Below are positions 18,189-25,884 of a stretch of DNA of 64,000 bases, in pieces. Under the pieces are notes generated by a model. That model was not told the origin of the DNA, made no database searches, and saw only the letters and a list, made by a program, of their open reading frames with translations. The stretch comes from Leptospira levettii. GTDB taxonomy: Bacteria > Spirochaetota > Leptospiria > Leptospirales > Leptospiraceae. Position 1 is the first letter of the stretch; each line of letters begins with the position of its first letter. Both the position numbers and the translations under genes were made by a program. Location of the stretch: positions 248,001-312,000 of the forward strand of contig NZ_NPDM01000002.1 in NCBI RefSeq assembly GCF_002812085.1. Reading direction: 5' to 3'.

Positions 18189-19376
18189 CTAATAGATCTG
18201 AGAGAATGGAATCGCTTGTTGGATGTACAAATTTAAATCTTTCATTAAATCTACAAATTCAAGGTGTTTGAGTCGTTTGCCATCTGCATCCTTTGTAACA
18301 CGGATAACAGGCCTTAGTGGTTTGTCTTTATTGGATTCAATCACCATACCCATTCTGAGGTCAGAAAGTACAACTCCGGACCCCACAGGAAACATAGAAA
18401 GTTTATTTAAAAAGAGCCTTACCATTTTTAAATCAAAACGGTTCACATTTTCACTAATCATGATCTTCATCGCTTCATACGGAAGGATCGCGGCGCGGTA
18501 GGGCCTTGGGTGGATCATAGCAGCAAATTGGTCGGCAATCATAAACACTTTTGTTAGTTCTTCAATTTGGTTGGCAAGGATACGTTGTGGGTAACCGGAT
18601 CCATCAACTGCTTCATGGTGTTGCAAAGCAACAATCGCAAGTGAGTTTTTTAATTTTAACCTTTGGGTAAGGATTTGGTATCCTGTGACGGGGTGGCGTT
18701 TGATGGTCTTTAAATCCAGTTCCGTTAGGTTACCCTTTTTTTCAGAAACTTCTTCGGGAACAGTCACCATTCCAATGTCTGCAAAAAGAGAAGCAAGTGC
18801 CAAATCAATGAGTTTGGGTCTAGAGAACTCTAAGAAGTTTCCTAACATCACGGAAAAAAATGTCGCATAACAAATATGAGTGTATAGGTAATATCCAGAG
18901 TGGGAATGTGATAAAAGCAAAATAGGGATCTGTGCGTTTGTTTTCGTGTGGTCAGCGATTCGTTCTGCAATTTCACGAAACTCTCTAATTTCCGTATAAC
19001 GACCTTCAGATGCTGATTTATACGTTTTTTGAACTAAGTCAAAACAATCCTTAAATACTGCATTAAATTCAACTTTGGATGAATTTGCCTTTTCTAGAAG
19101 GTATTTATACCGAGTGGAATTTTCGTCATCTTGGTAAAATGGAAGGTTGGTATCGAAATAACCAGGACCAGTTGTACCAGATGATTTATCATTTTGATCC
19201 GCAGTGACTTTTTCACCATCAGTCAGGATAAACGTGATCCCAAATTGCACAAGGCGGTCTAAGTCTTGTTGTGTGATTGGTTGGTCGGCTCCAACAAAAA
19301 CAGTGTCCTTATCCAGGTAAAGAGACTTGGTAAACTTAGAACCTGCCTCTAAGTCACGTATGGAGATTTTCCGCAT
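18189..19376 (-). CDS. HD-GYP-domain protein with a degenerate HD motif
   Basis: A 395-residue protein whose C-terminal half (about 150-350) is an HD-GYP domain, the family that hydrolyses cyclic-di-GMP. QHHEAVDGSGYPQR (252-265) is intact, as is the His in KRHPVTGYQIL (H228). The family's HDIGK motif is here ADIGM (199-203), so the metal-binding His and the Lys are both lost while the Asp remains. The N-terminal 150 residues resemble the DUF3391-like region of other HD-GYP proteins and contain no receiver domain. It may be a c-di-GMP-binding pseudoenzyme or have altered metal use. It follows the FlhB-tail gene. Confidence 0.85.
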   Translation of the reverse strand: MRKISIRDLEAGSKFTKSLYLDKDTVFVGADQPITQQDLDRLVQFGITFILTDGEKVTADQNDKSSGTTGPGYFDTNLPFYQDDENSTRYKYLLEKANSSKVEFNAVFKDCFDLVQKTYKSASEGRYTEIREFREIAERIADHTKTNAQIPILLLSHSHSGYYLYTHICYATFFSVMLGNFLEFSRPKLIDLALASLFADIGMVTVPEEVSEKKGNLTELDLKTIKRHPVTGYQILTQRLKLKNSLAIVALQHHEAVDGSGYPQRILANQIEELTKVFMIADQFAAMIHPRPYRAAILPYEAMKIMISENVNRFDLKMVRLFLNKLSMFPVGSGVVLSDLRMGMVIESNKDKPLRPVIRVTKDADGKRLKHLEFVDLMKDLNLYIQQAIPFSQIY

Positions 19377-19410
19377 AATTGCGTAAATCTTAGTAAGAAG
19401 CGTAGAAACT

Positions 19411-19671
19411 TCAATTGTTTTTCTTTTCTCTTTCTAAAACCAGGATCCGAAAGACAGCTGCGACCACTTCATACAATTCTCTTGGAATTTCTTTGCCATT
19501 GGGGAGATGTTCTAATGTACTTACCATCACTTCATCCTTTACAATGAGGACACCTGCCTCTTCTGCAATCCGAACTAAGTGATTTGCTAAATTCCCTTCG
19601 GCCTTAGCTACAACTTTTGGAGCTACATGTTCTTTCGGGTTGTAAGCAAGAGCTACCATTTTTTGTTTCAT
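19411..19671 (-). CDS. FlhB C-terminal-domain-like protein (FlhX/YlqH family)
   Basis: An 86-residue protein corresponding to the cytoplasmic C-terminal domain of the flagellar export switch FlhB, without its membrane part. ALAYNPKEHVAPKVVAKAEG matches the FlhB segment around the NPTH autocleavage site, but the motif reads NPKEH, so self-cleavage is unlikely. Such proteins can replace the FlhB tail in substrate switching in some bacteria. Here it overlaps the upstream FliK-like gene by 4 bases, as ylqG-ylqH lie together in Bacillus. Confidence 0.88.
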   Translation of the reverse strand: MKQKMVALAYNPKEHVAPKVVAKAEGNLANHLVRIAEEAGVLIVKDEVMVSTLEHLPNGKEIPRELYEVVAAVFRILVLEREKKNN

Positions 19672-20366
19672 CTATAATCCCCGTTATAGGAGGATTGATT
19701 CCATTCATCAAAATTGATACTTCCAATTTGAGGGAAGTCCCGTAGTAAATCCTGTAACTTCTGTTTGAGGTCTGGTGAATCCGAAAGACTTCCTACCTTT
19801 TCCATTCCATGACTCACAAACTCGATGTGCACAGGATTTTGGTGTTCTGGTTCATAATAAAAAAGAATCCCTAATGGACCAAAATCCTCTGCCTTCCAAA
19901 ACACATAGAGTGTGAATCCTTTTTCATTTGGTTCCACTACCATCTCTAGGTTTTCTTTTTTTTCACGTTTATGAACCGAAAAAAAATCTGTTCCCTTGGA
20001 TTCTCCGAGGAAAAAATTCCAAATGTTTTTTAGGGAAGTGGGTTCACTTGTCCTGGAATCGTTTCCACTATATAACGTGAAGGATTCCCAACGAGATAAT
20101 TCCTTAGCCTTCTGATTTGTAAGATGATGGGAAACAGTTAGTTTCTCTTTTTGTAAGGGTTTTTGATTTTCAAAAACCAACTCTAGGGAAAGATTCCCTG
20201 CCTTTTTTGGGATTGGGTGGACTGTTTTTTTGGCCAAACTTCCGTTTGTTTCTAATTCTTGTGGGAGCTTTTTACCGATCGAATGTAGGAGTTGGGAAAA
20301 GGCATTGCCAGAAACATTAATGGGAGAAAAGAGAGGGCTCACTCCCTTCCCTTCGGAGAAAATCAC
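19668..20366 (-). CDS. Hypothetical protein with a FliK-like C-terminus
   Basis: A 232-residue protein with a GTG start overlapping the end of rnhB. The N-terminal half is low in recognisable motifs. The C-terminal part (about 150-225: FWKAEDFGPLGILFYYEPEH, then a helix rich in Leu and Lys) has the pattern of the FliK hook-length-control domain that contacts FlhB. Together with the adjacent FlhB-tail gene this suggests a FliK/FlhB-like pair. The similarity is weak by eye, so the call is tentative. No signal peptide or membrane segment is present. Confidence 0.6.
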   Translation of the reverse strand: MIFSEGKGVSPLFSPINVSGNAFSQLLHSIGKKLPQELETNGSLAKKTVHPIPKKAGNLSLELVFENQKPLQKEKLTVSHHLTNQKAKELSRWESFTLYSGNDSRTSEPTSLKNIWNFFLGESKGTDFFSVHKREKKENLEMVVEPNEKGFTLYVFWKAEDFGPLGILFYYEPEHQNPVHIEFVSHGMEKVGSLSDSPDLKQKLQDLLRDFPQIGSINFDEWNQSSYNGDYR

Positions 20367-21075
20367 AAAAACTCAACCTGTGGATCGGAGAAATTCCAAG
20401 TTTTCGTAGAGCCTCCCGGTGTTCTTCCGTTCCATACCCTTTGTGTTTGGCAAAACCATACCCAGGGTATTTGGAATCCATCTTTTCCATAAATTCATCT
20501 CGGAAGGTTTTCGCAAGGATTGAGGCAGCAGAGATTGATGGCACTAAATCATCCCCCTTCGGAATGGATAGATACCCTTCGATTGGGTTTGTGAGTTTGA
20601 GTTTATAATTCCCATCTAAAAACAGAAAGGGTTTCCTTTCTAAATTCGAAACGGGATCTAAATCTTCTTTTTGGGAATTGGGAATCAGATTCCCAATTTG
20701 TTTGGTTCGTCCCATATCGGCCGTAACTTTCGGCAATGCACGGCTTATCCCATAAAAGATGGCTTGGTTGATATTGAACTTGTCTATGTATTTTGCACTG
20801 ACAAAAGAAACATGCCAATACTGGACGTGTTTTAAAATTTCTTTGCGGAGTTCGAGGCGTTTGGGTTCTGGGATTTTTTTAGAATCGCGTAGGCCTTTTA
20901 ATATTTCACCTGATTGGATTTTTTGTAAGGAAAGGGAATCAAAAGAAACACAACCTATGGATACAGGACCCGCAAGTGTGCCACGGCCTGCTTCATCAAA
21001 TGAAAAGCTAACAAATTCGGGGATTTGGAATTCAGGAAAAAACGGCCGTTTGATGGCCGTTAGATCGAAAGAAAT
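20317..21075 (-). CDS. rnhB: Ribonuclease HII, without a canonical start codon
   Basis: RNase HII removes RNA from RNA-DNA hybrids and misincorporated ribonucleotides. The catalytic motif FDEAGRGTLAGPV lies at about 20960-21000, followed by LRDSKKIPEPKR, then SISAASILAKTFRDEFM and YGFAKHKGYGTEEH, all family signatures. Between the in-frame stop at 21082-21084 and the DEAGRG motif there is no ATG, GTG, TTG or CTG; the first such codon is a TTG at 20736, inside the protein. I place the start at ATT 21075, which overlaps the rplS stop as TAATT, the same geometry as the TAATG couplings elsewhere here. ATC at 21054 or 21024 and ATA at 21078 are alternatives. About 252 residues. Confidence 0.85.
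   Translation of the reverse strand: MSFDLTAIKRPFFPEFQIPEFVSFSFDEAGRGTLAGPVSIGCVSFDSLSLQKIQSGEILKGLRDSKKIPEPKRLELRKEILKHVQYWHVSFVSAKYIDKFNINQAIFYGISRALPKVTADMGRTKQIGNLIPNSQKEDLDPVSNLERKPFLFLDGNYKLKLTNPIEGYLSIPKGDDLVPSISAASILAKTFRDEFMEKMDSKYPGYGFAKHKGYGTEEHREALRKLGISPIHRLSFCDFLRREGSEPSLFSH
21037..21061 (-). terminator. Intrinsic terminator after rplS, inside the 5' end of rnhB
   Basis: On the minus strand AACGGCC, loop ATCAAAC and GGCCGTT form a 7-bp GC-rich stem; the last two T's of the stem run into four more T's. It begins 13 bases after the rplS stop. It also lies within the in-frame 5' region of rnhB, where it would encode the TAIKRPFF stretch. Confidence 0.7.
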
Positions 21076-21506
21076 TATGCGCTAGGTGCTTCTGCGGTAG
21101 CGGCTTTCGCTGCTTTAGAAGCTTCGTCCTGTCTCTTTTTGTCTTTGGCAACAATTGCTTGTCCGCCTTTTCTTTCTTTGATACGTCCTGCTTTTCCTTT
21201 TTTATCTCGGAGATAAAAGAGTTTTGCACGACGAACAGATCCTTTACGAACGAGTTCAATTTTTGCAATTCTTGGGCTATGGAGTGGGAAAATACGTTCC
21301 ACTCCGATATCGTAAGAAACACGTCTTACAGTGAAAGTTTTGCTTTGTGATTTGTTCGCGATAGAGATCACAACACCTTCGTAAACCTGAACACGTTCTT
21401 TTCCAGATTCAACGATTTTGTAATGAACTTTTACAGTATCACCAATTTCGAAATTAAGTTCGTTCTTTGCTTCGCCTGCGAGTGCTGTTTCTAGAATCTG
21501 ATTCAT
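21075..21506 (-). CDS. rplS: 50S ribosomal protein L19
   Basis: Ribosomal protein L19, at the 30S-50S interface. The canonical start MNQILE at ATG 21506 has a strong Shine-Dalgarno (AGAGGA) and gives 143 residues. An in-frame ATG at 21554 would add 16 residues, overlap trmD by 40 bases and lacks a comparable site. The core [33 protein letters not shown] and [10 protein letters not shown] is typical. The C-terminus carries an alanine- and lysine-rich extension beyond the usual 115 or so residues. It follows trmD, as in many bacteria. Confidence 0.95.
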   Translation of the reverse strand: MNQILETALAGEAKNELNFEIGDTVKVHYKIVESGKERVQVYEGVVISIANKSQSKTFTVRRVSYDIGVERIFPLHSPRIAKIELVRKGSVRRAKLFYLRDKKGKAGRIKERKGGQAIVAKDKKRQDEASKAAKAATAEAPSA

Positions 21507-21514
21507 GGCTTCCT

Positions 21515-22168
21515 CTAAGAATGATTTCTTGTTTTGCGGTTTTTTTGCCGCCATTTCCGGATCTCTTCATGATGTCCACCGAGGAGCACGTCAGGAACAG
21601 TCCAACCCATAAAATCATAGGGTTTCGTATACTGGGGGTATTCTAATTCTTCCGTTTCGTTGTGTGATTCTTCGAGAAGGCTTTCTTCCTTCCCCAAAAA
21701 CCCCGGTACAAACCGAGACAGGCAATCTGCCACAACGAGAGCAGCTAAATCCCCCGATGAAATAACATAGTTTCCAATGGCCACTTCCCTGTCAATTAAA
21801 TGCTCCGTGACACGATGGTCGACCCCTTCATAATACCCCGAGATCAAGGTAAAGGTATCAGAGGATTCAAAAATCTCACGAGCCAGGGTTTGGTTGAAAA
21901 GTTCCCCAGAAGGACTGAGTAAAATGACCTTCCCTTTTTTGTCTCCGAGGGATTCGAGGGCACGGTAAATGGGTCCCACTTGTAATAACATTCCGGGACC
22001 ACCACCGTAAATGGTATCATCTACCTTTTGGTGTTTGTTGTCGGCAAAGTCACGTAAGTGGACTGTATTAATTTCCACAACCCCTTGTTTCACGGCTTTT
22101 CCAGGAATCCCTGTGTCAAAATAAGAGGTGATCTTTTCTGGGAAAAGGGTGATGAAATTAAACCTCAA
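21515..22168 (-). CDS. trmD: tRNA (guanine-N1)-methyltransferase TrmD
   Basis: TrmD methylates G37 of tRNAs with a G at position 36, preventing frameshifting; it uses S-adenosylmethionine bound in a trefoil knot. The N-terminal [11 protein letters not shown], the motif [20 protein letters not shown] and the knot segment [15 protein letters not shown] are all clear. At 217 residues it is slightly short (usual 230-250) because the C-terminal domain is trimmed. It overlaps rimM by 11 bases and leads into rplS. Confidence 0.96.
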   Translation of the reverse strand: MRFNFITLFPEKITSYFDTGIPGKAVKQGVVEINTVHLRDFADNKHQKVDDTIYGGGPGMLLQVGPIYRALESLGDKKGKVILLSPSGELFNQTLAREIFESSDTFTLISGYYEGVDHRVTEHLIDREVAIGNYVISSGDLAALVVADCLSRFVPGFLGKEESLLEESHNETEELEYPQYTKPYDFMGWTVPDVLLGGHHEEIRKWRQKNRKTRNHS

Positions 22169-22694
22169 ACCACTGCTCCCATTGGATCATCTCAATTGTT
22201 TTTGCTTCTAAATTCCAATCCCCTACAAATCGATTGAGAAAGGGAACAAGGATGGTTTCCCCGTCGCCAGAGATGGGTTTGCATTCTAAGATAGGGTGAG
22301 CTGGGTTATCGATAACGTCAGTGACTTTGTAAGCGAGTGGTGATTTGGTTTCTTTGGAAATGGTTTCGAGACCAATTAAGTCTTCTGTATAAATTTCCCC
22401 AACATTTGGCTTGGGGAGGTCTTCCTTTTTCCAAAGCAGAGAAAAACCACGATACTTCACAACTGTCTCAGGTGTGTCATACCCTTTGATTTTTACGAGA
22501 AAATGATTTCCGTTGGGTTTGATTGATTCAATTTCAATCGTTGTGGTTTTGCCTAGAGGGTCCTGGACGGTGCAGGTGGTAGGACTTTTCAGGGAACCAA
22601 GTGTTTCCCCTTCTGTGAAAACTTTGATGAACCCTTTGATTCCATGTGAGGATCCAAAGACCCCCACTTTCACTAAACTTGGTTTAGTCGACAA
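22158..22694 (-). CDS. rimM: 16S rRNA processing protein RimM
   Basis: A 178-residue 30S maturation factor that binds S19. The N-terminal RimM domain ([20 protein letters not shown]) and a C-terminal PRC-barrel ([20 protein letters not shown] to [10 protein letters not shown]) are present in the standard order. It overlaps khpA upstream and trmD downstream by 11 bases each, so the three are probably translated in a coupled way. Confidence 0.94.
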   Translation of the reverse strand: MSTKPSLVKVGVFGSSHGIKGFIKVFTEGETLGSLKSPTTCTVQDPLGKTTTIEIESIKPNGNHFLVKIKGYDTPETVVKYRGFSLLWKKEDLPKPNVGEIYTEDLIGLETISKETKSPLAYKVTDVIDNPAHPILECKPISGDGETILVPFLNRFVGDWNLEAKTIEMIQWEQWFEV

Positions 22695-22914
22695 TTTCTA
22701 AAGTATAGTTTTTGCCTTGTTTGGTTCCCGCGGCTTGTAACACCGTACGAAGAGATTTCGCAATCCTTCCGTTTTTTCCGATCACCTTCCCGAGGTCTTT
22801 TGGAGCCACCCGAAGTTCGATCACAGTTTCTTCCTCTCCGGGTACTTGGTTGACCGCTACCTGGTCTGGTTGGTCAACGAGAGATGTCACGATATAACGA
22901 ACTAAGGAATCCAT
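22684..22914 (-). CDS. khpA: KH-domain RNA-binding protein KhpA
   Basis: A 76-residue single-KH-domain protein, YlqC/KhpA family. The RNA-binding GxxG loop is seen as [18 protein letters not shown]. Length and the start [14 protein letters not shown] are typical. KhpA binds RNA, with KhpB in some bacteria, and influences cell-division and envelope genes. It lies 7 bases after rpsP, its usual place in the rpsP-khpA-rimM-trmD-rplS operon. Confidence 0.94.
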   Translation of the reverse strand: MDSLVRYIVTSLVDQPDQVAVNQVPGEEETVIELRVAPKDLGKVIGKNGRIAKSLRTVLQAAGTKQGKNYTLEIVD

Positions 22915-22921
22915 GAATCGA

Positions 22922-23179
22922 CTAACCTTTGAATTTTGACCAAACGTCGTCTTTTTTCAAAAGAGCGAGTACAGTCTCAGTTGGTTGTGCGCCTTTTTTT
23001 AACCAAGAAAGAGTTTTTTCTTCGTTGAAAGTTGCTTTTTTAACAGCAGAAGCAGTTGGGTGAAAGTGTCCGATCGCTTCGATGAATTTACCATCTCGTG
23101 GTGCACGAATGTCTGCTGCAACAATGCGATAGTGCGGGTCTGCTTTTGTTCCCGTTCTTTGTAATCTTAATTTAACCAA
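22922..23179 (-). CDS. rpsP: 30S ribosomal protein S16
   Basis: Ribosomal protein S16, 85 residues. The canonical start (M)[11 protein letters not shown] falls on TTG 23179, which follows AAGGGG at 9-10 bases. An upstream in-frame TTG at 23230 would give a non-family 17-residue extension and overlap rpe. The conserved [20 protein letters not shown] block and [12 protein letters not shown] identify it. It opens the ribosomal part of the block. Confidence 0.95.
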   Translation of the reverse strand: MVKLRLQRTGTKADPHYRIVAADIRAPRDGKFIEAIGHFHPTASAVKKATFNEEKTLSWLKKGAQPTETVLALLKKDDVWSKFKG

Positions 23180-23226
23180 GGAAAAATACCCCTTTTCTAG
23201 CGAGTTTTTTAAATAGGGACGTTCTG

Positions 23227-23889
23227 TCAAGAGCGAGTTCTGGCACTTGCAGCAAGTTCCTTTAATTTTTTACCCTGAGCGTTCGGATCACCCGTTTTGT
23301 AGAGCCCAGAGCCTACGACAGTGATGTCCACACCCAGTTTTGCGAGTTCTTCCATATTGGATTCGTTCACTCCCCCATCCACTTCCAGTTCGATATTGTA
23401 TGGTTTTGTGAGTTTTCGAACCGCAGCGATTTTTTCAAATCCCGATTTCACAAAGGATTGCCCATAAAAACCAGGGTCAACAGTCATCAGAAGAACAAGG
23501 TCCAGATATGGCAAAATTTGAGAGATCGATTCGGGTGGTGTTTGGGGATTTAAGGAAACACCCACTTTAATCCCTGCTTTGCGGATCTCTTCTGCGAGCC
23601 TTACTGAGAAATTGGTCGTTTCAATATGGAATGTAATACAATACGGCTTTAAGTCAAAGTATTTAGGAACATGGAGTTCTGGGTTACTTACCATCAGGTG
23701 AACGTCTAGAGGGATGTCTGTGTGAGACTTCACTTCCTTTGTGAATGCTTCCCCAAAGGAAATTTGTGGTACAAAATTCCCATCCATCACATCGATATGG
23801 ATGAGATCGATACTATCTTTTTTGTAAGTAGGAAGTTCCTGGGAAAGACCAGTGAGTTTTGCTGCAAGAATCGAAGCAGATATTTTCAT
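23227..23889 (-). CDS. rpe: Ribulose-phosphate 3-epimerase
   Basis: A 220-residue TIM-barrel enzyme interconverting ribulose 5-phosphate and xylulose 5-phosphate in the pentose phosphate pathway. Metal and catalytic motifs are clear: [43 protein letters not shown] and [12 protein letters not shown] with the phosphate-binding VVGSGLYK. It starts one base after the PASTA-protein stop and precedes rpsP. Confidence 0.96.
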   Translation of the reverse strand: MKISASILAAKLTGLSQELPTYKKDSIDLIHIDVMDGNFVPQISFGEAFTKEVKSHTDIPLDVHLMVSNPELHVPKYFDLKPYCITFHIETTNFSVRLAEEIRKAGIKVGVSLNPQTPPESISQILPYLDLVLLMTVDPGFYGQSFVKSGFEKIAAVRKLTKPYNIELEVDGGVNESNMEELAKLGVDITVVGSGLYKTGDPNAQGKKLKELAASARTRS

Positions 23890-23890
23890 C

Positions 23891-24910
23891 TTAATAAGTA
23901 CCTTTTAATTTCCAAACTTTGGCTACACCCGTTTCTTTTCCCAAAAGAGTGACTTTGGTATTGGCAAAACGATGGATGACAAAACGCACCTTTTCATCTT
24001 CTTTGAGAGATTGGCTTGTTAAGATCTCTTTTTCGATTTCTATGTCTTCACCTGGCTTCGAATAACTTACCTTAGCTGAATATACATCATCATCATCAAT
24101 TTCGTATTCCAAAAATTCATAATCTTGGACAAGTGAAGTAGAAGGTTTTAGATAAAATGCTCCAATTTCGGCACCTGTTGGTTTTAATTCAAAAGAAGAA
24201 ACAAGTCCATGGCCTTCACGAAACTCAGGTTTTGTGGCTTCTTTAATCCGATATGGAATTTTTTTCCTCTGCAAATAATCAACGGCAAAAGGCACAGGAA
24301 TTCCAACTAACTTCGATTCATCGGAACCGTCTTTTGCATTTTGGCTCGTTTTTTTCTCCGGATTTGTTTCTGTCACAAGCAGGTAAATTTTTTCGCCGGA
24401 ATGGGTTTCTTTTCCCGGTGCAGGAATTTGGTCAATGATGGTGTCAGCGGGTTCATCTCCCACTGCAGGAACATATGTGATCCCACCTATTTGTAAGGGA
24501 ACATACACTTCGCCAGATAATACCTTTTCGAGAATTGCCTTGGCACGTTTGAGATCTTGTCCTTTGACATCGGGGATTGTCACTCGGTCAAACCCAATGT
24601 TGACAGTAAGATACAATTTGGATCCAGCCTCTACTTCTTTTCCCGCATCAATCGATTGGCTTAAAATGATCCCATCTGTTTTTTCAGGGATTCGTTCCGA
24701 TTCCAATCTCACTTTGAGTTGCAAACGTTGTAGTTCGTTATGTACTTCGATGTAGTTTTTCCCAATCACATAAGGCATCATCACCTTTTGTTCTTCTTTG
24801 GTACGAACCACAACCACAAGAAATGCTGCGACAAAAAACACTAAAAGTCCTAAGGAAACAAATAGAACATAACCACTGTAAGGTAAAATTTTAAGAAACT
24901 TTTCTTTCAC
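23891..24910 (-). CDS. Membrane-anchored PASTA-domain protein lacking a kinase domain
   Basis: A 339-residue protein: a short cytoplasmic start, one membrane helix at about 12-35, then extracytoplasmic PASTA modules at about 44-104 and 109-182. A more divergent third module ([19 protein letters not shown]) lies at about 210-280. PASTA domains bind muropeptides or beta-lactams. In Firmicutes they form the outside half of the Ser/Thr kinase PrkC, whose gene lies between fmt and rpe. Here the same slot is filled but the kinase domain is absent. The GTG start overlaps the fmt stop (GTGA). Confidence 0.88.
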   Translation of the reverse strand: MKEKFLKILPYSGYVLFVSLGLLVFFVAAFLVVVVRTKEEQKVMMPYVIGKNYIEVHNELQRLQLKVRLESERIPEKTDGIILSQSIDAGKEVEAGSKLYLTVNIGFDRVTIPDVKGQDLKRAKAILEKVLSGEVYVPLQIGGITYVPAVGDEPADTIIDQIPAPGKETHSGEKIYLLVTETNPEKKTSQNAKDGSDESKLVGIPVPFAVDYLQRKKIPYRIKEATKPEFREGHGLVSSFELKPTGAEIGAFYLKPSTSLVQDYEFLEYEIDDDDVYSAKVSYSKPGEDIEIEKEILTSQSLKEDEKVRFVIHRFANTKVTLLGKETGVAKVWKLKGTY

Positions 24911-25875
24911 GTAAATGATTCTCCGGCCAAAACCCGCGCCCCATTAAAAAATTCAAAACCTTTCATGGGTTTTTTCCCTTCGGGTTGTAAGGTATCTATA
25001 CCAAGCAGGTTTCCGTCTCCACAGAGGCAGAAAAGCCTTTTTTTCTGGTGAAGAAAAAAGGAACCTGGTTTTGTTCCCTCTGGGATCGGGATCTGTTCAC
25101 CTTGTTCCTCAGGTAAAAAAGAAGAGATAAGGATTAGCTTTTTCTCTCGGAATTCAGTGGTTGCCAGAGGGTCTGGGTAAAGTGCCCTGATTTGGTTGTG
25201 GATTTCATTTGCCGATTTTGCCCAGAGGACTGGCCTGTGGTTTGCCGTGATCTTTTGGCAATGTGTGGCTTCCTCTTCCCTTTGTGGGGTTCCATTCAAA
25301 CGTTCTCCAGTCGATTCTACCGTTTTTAAAAGTTGGATGATCTCTTCCCCACCCACCTTTGTGATGGTTCGCAAGAGAGATCCTGTTGTCTCTTCCTTTG
25401 GGATCTTCCAAGACTTTTGGGAAATGATATCCCCTGAATCAACTTCTTTCGCAAGGTATTGGATGGTAAAGCCAGTGACTTCTTCTCCATGGAGGAGAGC
25501 ACTTTGTACGGGAGAGGCACCTCTGTATTTAGGAAGGAGACTTCCATGTAAATTGATACTGCCCCATTTGGGATCCAGAAACACTATATCAGGGACGATC
25601 GAACCATAAGCATACACCACATGCACGGGAGACTGGTAAGATAGGATTTTTTTTTGCGCTTCCTCATCGGTGCGAAGTCGAACCGATTGGATGATGGGAA
25701 TTCCTTGTTCCTCGGCGAGAATTTTCACAGGTGTGGGTGTTACGATTTGTTTTCGTCCTACAGGTTTGTCCACATTGGTCACTACATAATCTACTTGGAT
25801 CCCAGCATCGAGGATCATACGTAATAATTCTTTGGAATGTTCCGGGGAACCAAAATACCCAATTGAGAGTTTCAT
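24907..25875 (-). CDS. fmt: Methionyl-tRNA formyltransferase
   Basis: A 322-residue enzyme that formylates initiator Met-tRNA using 10-formyl-tetrahydrofolate. The catalytic block INLHGSLLPKYRGASP carries the Asn-His pair, and EVDSGDII supplies the Asp. A C-terminal OB-like domain starts around HCQKITANHRPVLW. It lies between priA and the PASTA gene, matching the priA-(def)-fmt order of many bacteria; no def gene is present here. Confidence 0.95.
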   Translation of the reverse strand: MKLSIGYFGSPEHSKELLRMILDAGIQVDYVVTNVDKPVGRKQIVTPTPVKILAEEQGIPIIQSVRLRTDEEAQKKILSYQSPVHVVYAYGSIVPDIVFLDPKWGSINLHGSLLPKYRGASPVQSALLHGEEVTGFTIQYLAKEVDSGDIISQKSWKIPKEETTGSLLRTITKVGGEEIIQLLKTVESTGERLNGTPQREEEATHCQKITANHRPVLWAKSANEIHNQIRALYPDPLATTEFREKKLILISSFLPEEQGEQIPIPEGTKPGSFFLHQKKRLFCLCGDGNLLGIDTLQPEGKKPMKGFEFFNGARVLAGESFT

Positions 25876-25884
25876 ATCCTTTCC

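Noticed and set aside
20317..20736. TTG at 20736 as the rnhB start
   Set aside because: It would remove the catalytic DEAGRG motif and nearly half the enzyme, though the missing part is intact in the same frame upstream.
21032..21322. Minus-strand frame of 96 codons covering the rplS end and the rnhB start region
   Set aside because: It reads the rplS region in another frame; its Lys/Gln-rich sequence is a shadow and cannot supply an rnhB start because it is out of frame with the enzyme.
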